Shown: piece after piece, positions 1-5,684 of the stretch
How positions within the stretch are numbered: position 1 is the first letter of the stretch
Layout: the number at the start of each line of letters is the position of its first letter
Source: DASPTB01 sp035623615
GTDB taxonomy: Bacteria; Actinomycetota; UBA4738
Assembly: GCA_035623615.1 (NCBI GenBank)
Contig: DASPTB010000125.1
Coordinates: 1 to 7,035 of the forward strand
DNA: 7,035 bases
Direction: 5' to 3'
Position numbers and translations under genes: made by a program
Notes under the pieces: generated by a model
Database searches by the model: none
What the model saw: only the letters and a program-made list of their open reading frames with translations
Told to the model about the DNA's origin: nothing

Positions 1-239
1 CGGATCCCGGCAATCCGGAGGTCTTCGAACTCGCTGTACTTCCCCACCCCGGCGAACGCGACCCGGTCGTAGATCTCCGAGACCTTGTGCAACGTCGTGC
101 TCGGGTTCTCCGCGAGGAAAAGGATCCCCTCGGCGTACTCGACGGCGACCACCGACTTGCCGCGGGCGATGCCCTTGCGCGCGTAATCCGAGCGGTCCTT
201 GATCAGCTGCTCGGGCGGAACGTACGGCTGGAACGACAC
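1..239 (-). CDS. prcA: Proteasome alpha subunit PrcA, N-terminal part (runs off the window)
   Basis: Translating the minus strand from a GTG at 239-237 gives 79 residues beginning MSFQPYVPPEQLIKDRSDYA, then RKGIARGKSVVAVEYAEG, and later ENPS and KVSEIYDRVAFAGVGKYSEF. This closely follows the mycobacterial PrcA N-terminus (MSF..., SPEQ, ARKGIA, KSVVA, SE-YDRV-FA). PrcA forms the two outer heptameric rings of the cytoplasmic 20S core; its N-terminal segment is the gate that a docking ATPase opens. The GTG shares one base with the prcB stop (TAGTG), and a perfect AGGAGG lies 10 nt upstream inside prcB, which fixes this start. The remaining two thirds or so of the protein lie left of base 1. The ligase gene pafA, often found further downstream in actinobacteria, is not visible here. 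Confidence 0.95.
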   Translation of the reverse strand, partial: MSFQPYVPPEQLIKDRSDYARKGIARGKSVVAVEYAEGILFLAENPSTTLHKVSEIYDRVAFAGVGKYSEFEDLRIAGI

Positions 240-1174
240 TACGGTCCCGCCTCCTCGGCCTCGCGCGCGCCGCTCGCGCCGACGGGAGGCTGGTTCGCGA
301 GGAGATCCTCCACGATCCCCTCGAACGCGCCCCGCACATCGTCCTCGGACACCGTGTGGAACCCGTCGCGGTCGACCACCTTCACCGACGGGTACACGCC
401 GCGGAACAGGTCCGGTCCACCCGTGGCAACATCCTCCTGCGCCGCGTCGTAGAGCGCCTCGACGGCGGTGCGGATCGCGGCCTGCCGGTCGAGCCCGGGC
501 TTCCAACGCTTCTTCAGCGTCCCGCGAGCGTGGATCCCACCCGAGCCGGTCGCGTGGAAGACCGCCTCCTCCCAGCGTCCGCCGGTGACGTCGTAGCGGA
601 AGATCCGGCCCTCCTCGCGGCCCATGTCCCAACCCGCGAACAGCGGGACCACGACGAGCCCCTGCATCGCCATCGGGAGGTTCCCGCGGACCATCTGCGC
701 CAGACGGTTCGCCTTTCCTTCGAGCGACAGCCGGTCGCCTTCGACCTTCTCGTAGTGCTCGATCTCGGTCTGGAACAGCTTCACGATCTCGGTCGCCTGG
801 CCGGCCGCGCCGGCGATCGCGACGGCGGAATGGTCGTCCGCCGGAAAGACCTTCTCGATCCGCTCGTCGGCGATCGAGTACCCCTCGGTCGCCCGGCGGT
901 CTCCCGCCATGACCACCCCCTCGGCGAACTTGAGGGCGAGGACGGTCGTGCCGTGCGGCACGCCGCCGGGAAGCCCGTGAGGAACGCCGGCGGAAAGGCC
1001 GTGCGACACGCCGGCCGCCACCCCTCCCGGGACACCCCCCTGCGCGGGCCCCGGCTGCGGCCCGGAGGAGACGTCGGACGGATCGGATCCGACGCTTCGC
1101 ACGAGGTCTGTGAAGCTGGGATTGGCGCCGAGCGGGTAGGCGGGCCCCGGGAACCCGTCTGGGCGTGGGGTCAC
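239..1174 (-). CDS. prcB: Proteasome beta subunit PrcB with a 75-residue propeptide
   Basis: This 311-aa protein is the catalytic beta subunit of the 20S proteasome, an N-terminal nucleophile threonine protease. The mature protein should begin at Thr76 (TTVLALKFAEGVVMAGDRR) after Gly75. Counting from Thr76 as 1, Asp17 (residue 92, in GDRRATEG) and Lys33 (residue 108, in RIEKVF) fall exactly at the family's catalytic positions. The GSGGIHARGTLKK region near the expected Ser129 area is also present. Residues 1-75 are the autocatalytically removed propeptide, longer than the roughly 57 residues I recall for Mycobacterium tuberculosis. Its second half is a tetrapeptide repeat (separate entry). 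The GTG start overlaps the pup stop by 4 nt (GTGA), with AAGGG just upstream as a weak ribosome site. The stop TAG overlaps the prcA start. The two subunits form the complete core particle, which receives substrates from Mpa. Activity can be inferred from the intact catalytic residues, but cleavage specificity cannot. Confidence 0.97.
   Translation of the reverse strand: MTPRPDGFPGPAYPLGANPSFTDLVRSVGSDPSDVSSGPQPGPAQGGVPGGVAAGVSHGLSAGVPHGLPGGVPHGTTVLALKFAEGVVMAGDRRATEGYSIADERIEKVFPADDHSAVAIAGAAGQATEIVKLFQTEIEHYEKVEGDRLSLEGKANRLAQMVRGNLPMAMQGLVVVPLFAGWDMGREEGRIFRYDVTGGRWEEAVFHATGSGGIHARGTLKKRWKPGLDRQAAIRTAVEALYDAAQEDVATGGPDLFRGVYPSVKVVDRDGFHTVSEDDVRGAFEGIVEDLLANQPPVGASGAREAEEAGP
250..255 (-). 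promoter_or_regulatory. Shine-Dalgarno of prcA inside the prcB 3' end
   Basis: The minus strand reads AGGAGG, a perfect Shine-Dalgarno core, 10 nt before the GTG of prcA. It lies within the last codons of prcB, so PrcA translation probably follows PrcB termination. That would suit the equal numbers of alpha and beta subunits in the core. Confidence 0.75.
953..1036 (-). repeat. Seven-copy tetrapeptide repeat in the PrcB propeptide
   Basis: Residues 47-74 of PrcB read as seven consecutive four-residue units: GVPG, GVAA, GVSH, GLSA, GVPH, GLPG, GVPH. They are followed by Gly75 and the catalytic Thr76. At the DNA level the unit is 12 bp, but synonymous positions differ between copies; the two GVPH copies use different Val and Pro codons. 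The pattern is therefore conserved at the protein level rather than being a fresh DNA duplication. The composition resembles elastin-like, flexible sequence. Its role is unknown. Confidence 0.85.
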
Positions 1175-1374
1175 TCGCCGCCCTTCTGGACGTACGACTT
1201 CACGAACTCCTCGGCGTTTTGCTCGAGCACCGAATCGATCTCGTCGAGGATCTCATCCATCTCCTCGGTGAGCTCCTGGCCTTTCGCGGACGCCTTGGCG
1301 GTGTCGGCGTCCGCGCTGGCGCCGCCCTCGTCGCCACGGCGCTGGACTCGCTTCTGCTCCTGTTCCTGCGGCAC
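1171..1374 (-). CDS. pup: Prokaryotic ubiquitin-like protein Pup, ending Gly-Gly-Glu
   Basis: This 67-aa protein is the tag that PafA attaches to substrate lysines through its C-terminal glutamate and that delivers proteins to Mpa and the proteasome. The N-terminal half is rich in Gln, Glu, Asp, Ala and Arg and is probably disordered; it is the part Mpa engages. The C-terminal half (about residues 34-61: LTEEMDEILDEIDSVLEQNA, then EEFVKSYV) matches the family's Mpa-binding helix. The protein ends VQKGGE. Many actinobacterial Pups, including the mycobacterial one, end in Gln and need deamidation by Dop; this one already ends in Glu and should be directly usable. The GTG start at 1374-1372 is supported by GGGGAG at 1384-1389, 9 nt upstream. 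The stop overlaps prcB by 4 nt. Size and C-terminus make the call secure. Confidence 0.97.
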   Translation of the reverse strand: MPQEQEQKRVQRRGDEGGASADADTAKASAKGQELTEEMDEILDEIDSVLEQNAEEFVKSYVQKGGE

Positions 1375-1406
1375 GTGCGCTCACTCCCCGGTCTCGGTGG
1401 GGCCCT

Positions 1407-1412
1407 ATTCTA
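1407..1412 (-). promoter_or_regulatory. Candidate -10 box of an internal pup-prcBA promoter
   Basis: The 56-bp gap between dop and pup contains TAGAAT on the minus strand, one base from the TATAAT consensus and fitting the actinobacterial TAnnnT pattern. No clear -35 is seen 16-18 bp upstream, where GCTGAA at the end of dop is the best candidate. Transcription starting about 7 bp downstream would leave a leader of roughly 25-30 nt that includes the GGGGAG ribosome site of pup. The site could raise pup and core-particle expression above that of mpa and dop. Confidence 0.4.
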
Positions 1413-1430
1413 CGGCCACGGTCCCCCTCT

Positions 1431-2915
1431 TCAGCCTTGCAGGCCCTCGACGAGCGCCTCGGCCGAATCGGAGGCCTCGAGCAGCGCCTCGACGTGGTCC
1501 CGGGTGCCGCGCAACGGTTCCCGCGTGGGGACCCGCTGCAGGGTCTCGCGGCCCGTGTCGAAGATGATCGAGTCCCAGGACGCTGCGGCGATGGCTTGCG
1601 GGTACTTCGCGATGCATCGCCCGCGAAAGTATGCCCGCGTGTCCTCCGGCGGCGCGTCCACCGCGTCCCGGATCTCGTCGTCGGTAGCCATCCGGTCGAC
1701 GCGCCCCGAGGCGGCCAGACGGTAGTAGAGGCCCTTCGACCGGCGAACGTCGTGGTACTGCAGCGCGATCATCGCGAGCCTCGGGTCGCGCCAGTCGAGC
1801 CCGTCACGCTCCCGGTACGCCGTCAGCAGCCGATACTTGGCGACCCAGTCGAGCTCGCGGTGCAGGGACAGCGGGTCGTCCTCGAGGCCCGCGAGCACCG
1901 ACTCCCACCGCTGCAGGACCTCGGCGTTCTCCGCGGTGGCGTCGTTCTCCTTGACGTACTTCTTGGCGTGGTCCAGGTATTCCCACTGAAGCTCGACCGC
2001 CCGGATCCTGCGGCCGTCGAGCAGCTTGACCGTCTGGCGGCACGTCGGGTCCCACGACACGTGATGCAGCGCCTGCACGGGGTTCTCGAGCGACATGTCG
2101 GGCAGCAGCTCGTCTTCGATCATCTTCAGCACCAGCGCGGTCGTTCCCACCTTGAGGAAGGTCGCGACCTCGCACATGTTCGCGTCGCCGACGATGCAGT
2201 GCAGCCGCCGGTACTTCTCCGGATCGGCGTGCGGCTCGTCGCGCGTGTTGATGATCGGGCGCTTGAGCGTGGTCTCGAGGCCGACCTCCGCCTCGAAGAA
2301 GTCCGCCCGCTGCGTCAGCTGGTAGGCGACGCGCTGCTCGGTCCCCCTCGCGCTCTCCGATCCGATCTTGCCGGCGCCCGTGAAGATCTGGCGCGTGACG
2401 AAGAACGGCGTCAGGTCGCGAACGATCCTGGTGAACTGCGTCCGCCGGTCAACGAGGTAGTTCTCGTGCGTCCCGTAGGAGTTTCCCTTGCCGTCGGTGT
2501 TGTTCTTGTACACGGTGATGCGCTCGCCCTGCGGAAGGAGCGCCTCCACCGCGTCCAACGACCGCTCCAGCACGAGCTCGCCGGCCTTGTCGTGCACCAC
2601 GAGGGCGCGCGGGCCCGCGCACTCGGGCGTCGAGTACTCGGGATGCGCGTGGTCGACGTAGTAGCGGGCCCCGTTCGGCAGGATGACGTTCGCGAGCCCG
2701 AGCTCCTCCTCGACCGGCTGGCGCTCCTGCACCGGCTCGAACCCGCGGGCGTCGCGCAGCGGGGACTCCTGTTCGTAGTCCCACCGGATGCGGCGCAGGC
2801 TGCCCGCATACGCATTGATGAGGAAGGACGACGCCAGCACCGGATTGAAATCGGGCGTGTTGGGACCGAAGATTCCGTACTCGGTCTCGGTGCCGACGAC
2901 CTTGGGGATGGCCAT
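1431..2915 (-). CDS. dop: Depupylase / Pup deamidase Dop
   Basis: This is a 494-aa carboxylate-amine ligase-fold enzyme related to glutamine synthetase and the ligase PafA. Dop hydrolyses the isopeptide bond between Pup and substrates, and deamidates Pup-Gln where that form exists. The N-terminal VVGTETEYGI holds the metal/ATP-binding glutamates (Glu10, Glu12). RWDYEQESPLRDARGF is characteristic of Dop, and YYVDHAHPEYSTPEC includes Asp88, which aligns with the catalytic Asp95 of the M. tuberculosis enzyme. YKNNTDGKGNSYGTHENY, VGLETTLKRPIINTRDEPHA and DTRAYFRG follow in family order. The match to mycobacterial Dop runs the full length, so PafA is unlikely. Two adjacent starts exist, GTG at 2918 and ATG at 2915; ATG is preferred because a -10-like TAGGCT sits 6 nt before it, consistent with a leaderless message. 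It lies 19 nt after mpa. Because the neighbouring Pup already ends in Glu, its main job here should be depupylation. Confidence 0.96.
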   Translation of the reverse strand: MAIPKVVGTETEYGIFGPNTPDFNPVLASSFLINAYAGSLRRIRWDYEQESPLRDARGFEPVQERQPVEEELGLANVILPNGARYYVDHAHPEYSTPECAGPRALVVHDKAGELVLERSLDAVEALLPQGERITVYKNNTDGKGNSYGTHENYLVDRRTQFTRIVRDLTPFFVTRQIFTGAGKIGSESARGTEQRVAYQLTQRADFFEAEVGLETTLKRPIINTRDEPHADPEKYRRLHCIVGDANMCEVATFLKVGTTALVLKMIEDELLPDMSLENPVQALHHVSWDPTCRQTVKLLDGRRIRAVELQWEYLDHAKKYVKENDATAENAEVLQRWESVLAGLEDDPLSLHRELDWVAKYRLLTAYRERDGLDWRDPRLAMIALQYHDVRRSKGLYYRLAASGRVDRMATDDEIRDAVDAPPEDTRAYFRGRCIAKYPQAIAAASWDSIIFDTGRETLQRVPTREPLRGTRDHVEALLEASDSAEALVEGLQG

Positions 2916-2921
2916 CACGAC

Positions 2922-2927
2922 AGCCTA
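2922..2927 (-). promoter_or_regulatory. Candidate -10 box before dop, possible leaderless start
   Basis: The minus strand has TAGGCT in the short mpa-dop gap, ending 6 nt before the dop ATG. A transcript starting at the usual distance would begin at or next to that ATG, and no proper Shine-Dalgarno lies at the right distance. No convincing -35 is visible. The site may instead be incidental, with dop read through from mpa. Confidence 0.35.
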
Positions 2928-2934
2928 ACTGTTC

Positions 2935-4716
2935 CTACAGGTACTGCCCGGCGTTCACGCGCTCGACCTGCCGGCCGCGGCCCTGGTCGTCCCCGATCAG
3001 CGTACGGACGTAGACGATGCGCTCGCCCTTCTTCCCGGAGATTCGAGCCCAGTCGTCGGGGTTCGTCGTGTTGGGCAGGTCCTCGTTCTCCTTGAATTCG
3101 TCCCGGATGGCCGAGAGGAGGTAGTCGACCTTGAGTCCCTTCTCACCCGTCGACAGGAACCGCTTGATCGCGTTCTTCTTCGCGCGGTTCACGATGTTCT
3201 CGATCATCGCGCCCGAGTTGAAGTCCTTGAAGAACAGGACTTCTTTGTCCCCGGATGCGTACGTCACCTCGAGGAACCGGTTCTCGTCCGCTTCGGAATA
3301 CATGCGGTCGACGGTGAGGTCGACCATGCGCTGCAGCGCCCTGGTCACATCGTGATCAACCCGCTTCAACTCGTCCTCGTGCACGGGAACGCCTGTGGTC
3401 AAGTACTTTCCGATGATCTCCCGCGCGGCCTCGCCATCGGGCCGCTCGATCTTGATCTTCACGTCGAGGCGGCCGGGGCGCAGGATCGCGGGGTCGATCA
3501 TGTCCTCGCGGTTGGAGGCGCCGATGACGATCACGTTCTTGAGGGTCTCGACGCCGTCGATCTCCGACAGGAGCTGCGGGACGATCGTGTTCTCGACGTC
3601 GGAGGAGATGCCCGTTCCGCGCGTGCGGAAGAGCGAGTCCATCTCGTCGAAGAAGACGATGACCGGGAATCCCTCGTCCGACCGTTCCTTGGCGCGCTGG
3701 AAGATCAGCCGGATGTGGCGCTCGGTCTCGCCGACGTACTTGTTGAGCAGTTCCGGACCCTTGATGTTCATGAAGTACGAGCGCACCTCGTCACGGCCGG
3801 AGCGCTCGGCCATCTGCTGCGCGAGCGAGTTGGCGACGGCCTTGGCGATGAGCGTCTTCCCGCACCCCGGGGGGCCGTACAGCAGCACGCCCTTCGGCGG
3901 CTTCAGCTCGTGCTCTGCGAAAAGCTCCGCGTACAGGAACGGCATCTCGACCGCGTCTCGGATGTCCTCGATCTGGCGCGTGAGGCCACCGATGTCCTCG
4001 TACGTGATCTCGGGGACCTCCTCGAGGATGACCTCCTCGACCTCCTCCCGCGGGAGCCGCTCGAGCGCGTATCCCGACCGTCCGTCGAACAGGACGGGGT
4101 CGCCGGCGCGCACGCCGTCCTCTTTCACCCGGGCCGACAGCAGGGCGACGCGCTCCTCGTCGCCGCGCCCGACCACCACGATTCGGTCGGGGCCGAGGGA
4201 TTCCTTGACGCGGACGACCTCGCCCTGGATGTCCTGGTCCAGCACCTCCACGACGTTGAGGGCTTCGTTGAGGATGACCTCGACGCCGGGGCGGAATCGG
4301 TTTCGCTCCAGCTCGGGATCGACGTTCACGCGCATCTTGCGCCCGCCCGTGAACACGTCCACGGATCCGTCCTCGTTCTCGCGGAGATACGTCCCGAACG
4401 TCGCGGGCGGCCGCGTCAGCTTCTCGACCTCTTCCTTGAGGGCCTCGAGCCGCTCGCGCTCGGACTGCAGGACGGACACGAGCTTCTCGTTCTGCGACAC
4501 GGCCTTGGCGAGCTCGCCGCGGGCCTGCAAGAGCTGTTCCTCGAGGATCTTCGCCTGGCGCGGCGAGCTGGTGATCCGCCGGCGAAGCAGCGCCGTCTCG
4601 TCCTCCAGGAACTTCACCTGCGACTGGAGCTCGTGCACCTGCTTCTCGTAGCGGTCGATCTGCTCGTCGCGCCCGCCGCCCCGGGGCCCCTCGCGCTCTG
4701 CCGATGGGTTCTGCAT
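2935..4716 (-). CDS. mpa: Proteasome-associated AAA+ ATPase Mpa/ARC
   Basis: This 593-aa ring ATPase recognises Pup, unfolds tagged proteins and feeds them into the 20S core. An N-terminal coiled coil spans about residues 17-100, the Pup-binding region. Two OB-type domains follow (about 105-230; GTYLRENEDGSVDVFTGGRK, then GDEERVALL). The AAA+ module has Walker A GPPGCGKT (281-288), pore-loop KYVGE (326-330), Walker B VIVFFDE (352-358), sensor GASN (399-402) and LRPGR (412-416). The protein ends AGQYL; the penultimate Tyr matches the mycobacterial Mpa tail that opens the proteasome gate. The frame stays open far upstream into trmI, but the ATG at 4716-4714 is chosen because GAGGTG lies 6 nt before it, the length matches the roughly 609 aa of the M. 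tuberculosis protein, and the upstream extension has no family similarity. It is preceded by the longest gap in the window, which probably holds its promoter. Confidence 0.97.
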   Translation of the reverse strand: MQNPSAEREGPRGGGRDEQIDRYEKQVHELQSQVKFLEDETALLRRRITSSPRQAKILEEQLLQARGELAKAVSQNEKLVSVLQSERERLEALKEEVEKLTRPPATFGTYLRENEDGSVDVFTGGRKMRVNVDPELERNRFRPGVEVILNEALNVVEVLDQDIQGEVVRVKESLGPDRIVVVGRGDEERVALLSARVKEDGVRAGDPVLFDGRSGYALERLPREEVEEVILEEVPEITYEDIGGLTRQIEDIRDAVEMPFLYAELFAEHELKPPKGVLLYGPPGCGKTLIAKAVANSLAQQMAERSGRDEVRSYFMNIKGPELLNKYVGETERHIRLIFQRAKERSDEGFPVIVFFDEMDSLFRTRGTGISSDVENTIVPQLLSEIDGVETLKNVIVIGASNREDMIDPAILRPGRLDVKIKIERPDGEAAREIIGKYLTTGVPVHEDELKRVDHDVTRALQRMVDLTVDRMYSEADENRFLEVTYASGDKEVLFFKDFNSGAMIENIVNRAKKNAIKRFLSTGEKGLKVDYLLSAIRDEFKENEDLPNTTNPDDWARISGKKGERIVYVRTLIGDDQGRGRQVERVNAGQYL

Positions 4717-4722
4717 ACCGGA

Positions 4723-4728
4723 CACCTC
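4723..4728 (-). promoter_or_regulatory. Shine-Dalgarno of mpa
   Basis: The minus strand reads GAGGTG, then six bases, then the ATG of mpa. This site decides between that ATG and the longer open frame that extends upstream through the trmI region. Confidence 0.75.
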
Positions 4729-4757
4729 GTCGATCGCCGATGCGGGGGCGGCTGCCG

Positions 4758-4853
4758 GACCGATTCGGTCGCTCCCGACTCCGTATACGGTAACCCTCGG
4801 CCCCCGGATCAAGCGGCTTAAGCCCTGTGAATGCGGAAAACCTTCCCCGGGGA
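4758..4853. repeat. Cluster of four short perfect palindromes in the mpa leader
   Basis: The gap holds GACCGATTCGGTC (4758-4770, 6-bp arms around one base), CCGTATACGG (4781-4790, overlapping the candidate -10), GGCTTAAGCC (4815-4824) and TCCCCGGGGA (4844-4853, starting right after the trmI stop). Each 10-bp palindrome has a chance of roughly one in a thousand per position, so three in 137 bp is more than expected. Operators are possible. None is followed by a T-run, so a classical terminator is not seen. Confidence 0.45.
4782..4812 (-). promoter_or_regulatory. Candidate promoter of the mpa-dop-pup-prcBA operon
   Basis: The 137-bp trmI-mpa gap contains TTGATC (4807-4812) and TATACG (4782-4787) on the minus strand, separated by 19 bp. 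This resembles -35 and -10 boxes of the housekeeping sigma factor with a spacer slightly longer than ideal. A start about 7 bp downstream would give a leader of roughly 60 nt carrying the palindrome at 4758-4770. No transcript data support it. Confidence 0.4.
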
Positions 4854-5684
4854 CTACGCCGATGGGTCGGTGCCGCCATCCCCCGGCCGGCCGGAGCCGC
4901 GCCTCGCCACGGTGATGAAGCCGGTGTGCGCGACCATACGGTGGTCGGGCCGCACGCTCCGGGCGGTCACGTGCCAGCGGCGGACCAACACCTCGAAGGT
5001 GTCGATCTCGGCATAGCCGGCGACCTCGAGTCCGAGGACGGTGGTCTGCGTCTGGTTGGTCGTGGGCAGGTAGCAGCAGACGATGCCGCCCGGCGGAAGC
5101 ACCTCCTCCAGCGCGCCCAGCACGGTCCAGGGCTCCGGAAGGTCCAGGACCACGCGATCGAACACGTCGCCCGTCGCCGCGACATCGCGAACGTCCCCGA
5201 GGCGCAGCTCGAGCCACGCGGGCAGCTTGCCGAAGAACGACTCCACGTTCGCCGCCGCGGTCTCGTGGAAGTCGGGGCGCAGCTCGTAGGAGACGACCCG
5301 GCCCTCCGGGCCCGTCGCGCGACAGAGCGCCATCGTGAGAGCGCCCGAGCCGCTCCCCGCCTCCAGCACGCGCGCGCCGCGGCCGATGTCGGCCTCGACC
5401 AGGATGGCACCGACGTCCTTCGGGTACACGACCTGGGCGCCCCGCGGCATCTTCAGGACGAAGTCGGACAGACGTGGGCGCAAGCAGACGAGGCCCGCAC
5501 CCGTCGAGGAGTGGACGGTGGTTCCCTCCTCGGCGCCCAGCACGAGCTCGTGCGGCACGGCTCCGCCGTGGAAGTGGAAGGTGCCGCCCTGCTGCAGCCG
5601 GACCAGATACGTCCGTCCCCGGCTGTCGACGAACATGACGCGCTCGCCGGGCTCGAACGGCGTCCGGGGCGGGAGCCCGGTCAC
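4854..5684 (-). CDS. trmI: tRNA (adenine-58-N1)-methyltransferase TrmI
   Basis: This 276-aa class I S-adenosylmethionine-dependent methyltransferase makes m1A58 in the T-loop of tRNA. After an N-terminal beta domain (residues 1-75), motif I reads VLEAGSGSGALTMAL (106-120). The ribose-binding acidic residue follows in YELRPD (Glu134), and DLPEPW (181-186) is the motif IV signature of the TrmI/Trm61 family. CCYLPTTNQ and the C-terminal RMVAHTGFITVARR are also typical. The length matches Rv2118c of M. tuberculosis (about 280 aa), which likewise lies near mpa. The GTG start overlaps the stop of the upstream ttuB-ttuA gene by 4 nt (GTGA) with only a weak G-rich ribosome site, so translation is likely coupled. 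In Thermus, m1A58 is reported to promote 2-thiolation of nucleotide 54, which fits the coupling to a TtuA homologue. Confidence 0.95.
   Translation of the reverse strand: MTGLPPRTPFEPGERVMFVDSRGRTYLVRLQQGGTFHFHGGAVPHELVLGAEEGTTVHSSTGAGLVCLRPRLSDFVLKMPRGAQVVYPKDVGAILVEADIGRGARVLEAGSGSGALTMALCRATGPEGRVVSYELRPDFHETAAANVESFFGKLPAWLELRLGDVRDVAATGDVFDRVVLDLPEPWTVLGALEEVLPPGGIVCCYLPTTNQTQTTVLGLEVAGYAEIDTFEVLVRRWHVTARSVRPDHRMVAHTGFITVARRGSGRPGDGGTDPSA

Noticed and set aside
1431..2915. Identity as the Pup ligase PafA rather than Dop
   Set aside because: The RWDYEQESPLRDARGF and YYVDHAHPEYSTPEC segments and the full-length pattern follow mycobacterial Dop.
1437..3095. 552-aa open frame on the plus strand
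   Set aside because: It is antisense to dop and the end of mpa, has an Arg/Val/Leu/Asp-rich mirror composition with no recognisable motif, and lies opposite genes with clear family matches. It is a high-GC shadow.
3352..4821. 489-aa open frame on the plus strand opposite mpa
   Set aside because: Its repetitive Leu/Asp/Val/Glu composition mirrors mpa codons; there are no domains and no independent ribosome site. Shadow.
4844..4853. Rho-independent terminator after trmI
   Set aside because: The palindrome has no loop of workable size and no T-run follows on the minus strand.
4717..5217. N-terminal extension of mpa in the same open frame
   Set aside because: The extension overlaps trmI in another frame, is Arg/Gly-rich and unlike any Mpa, and a good ribosome site marks the ATG at 4716.
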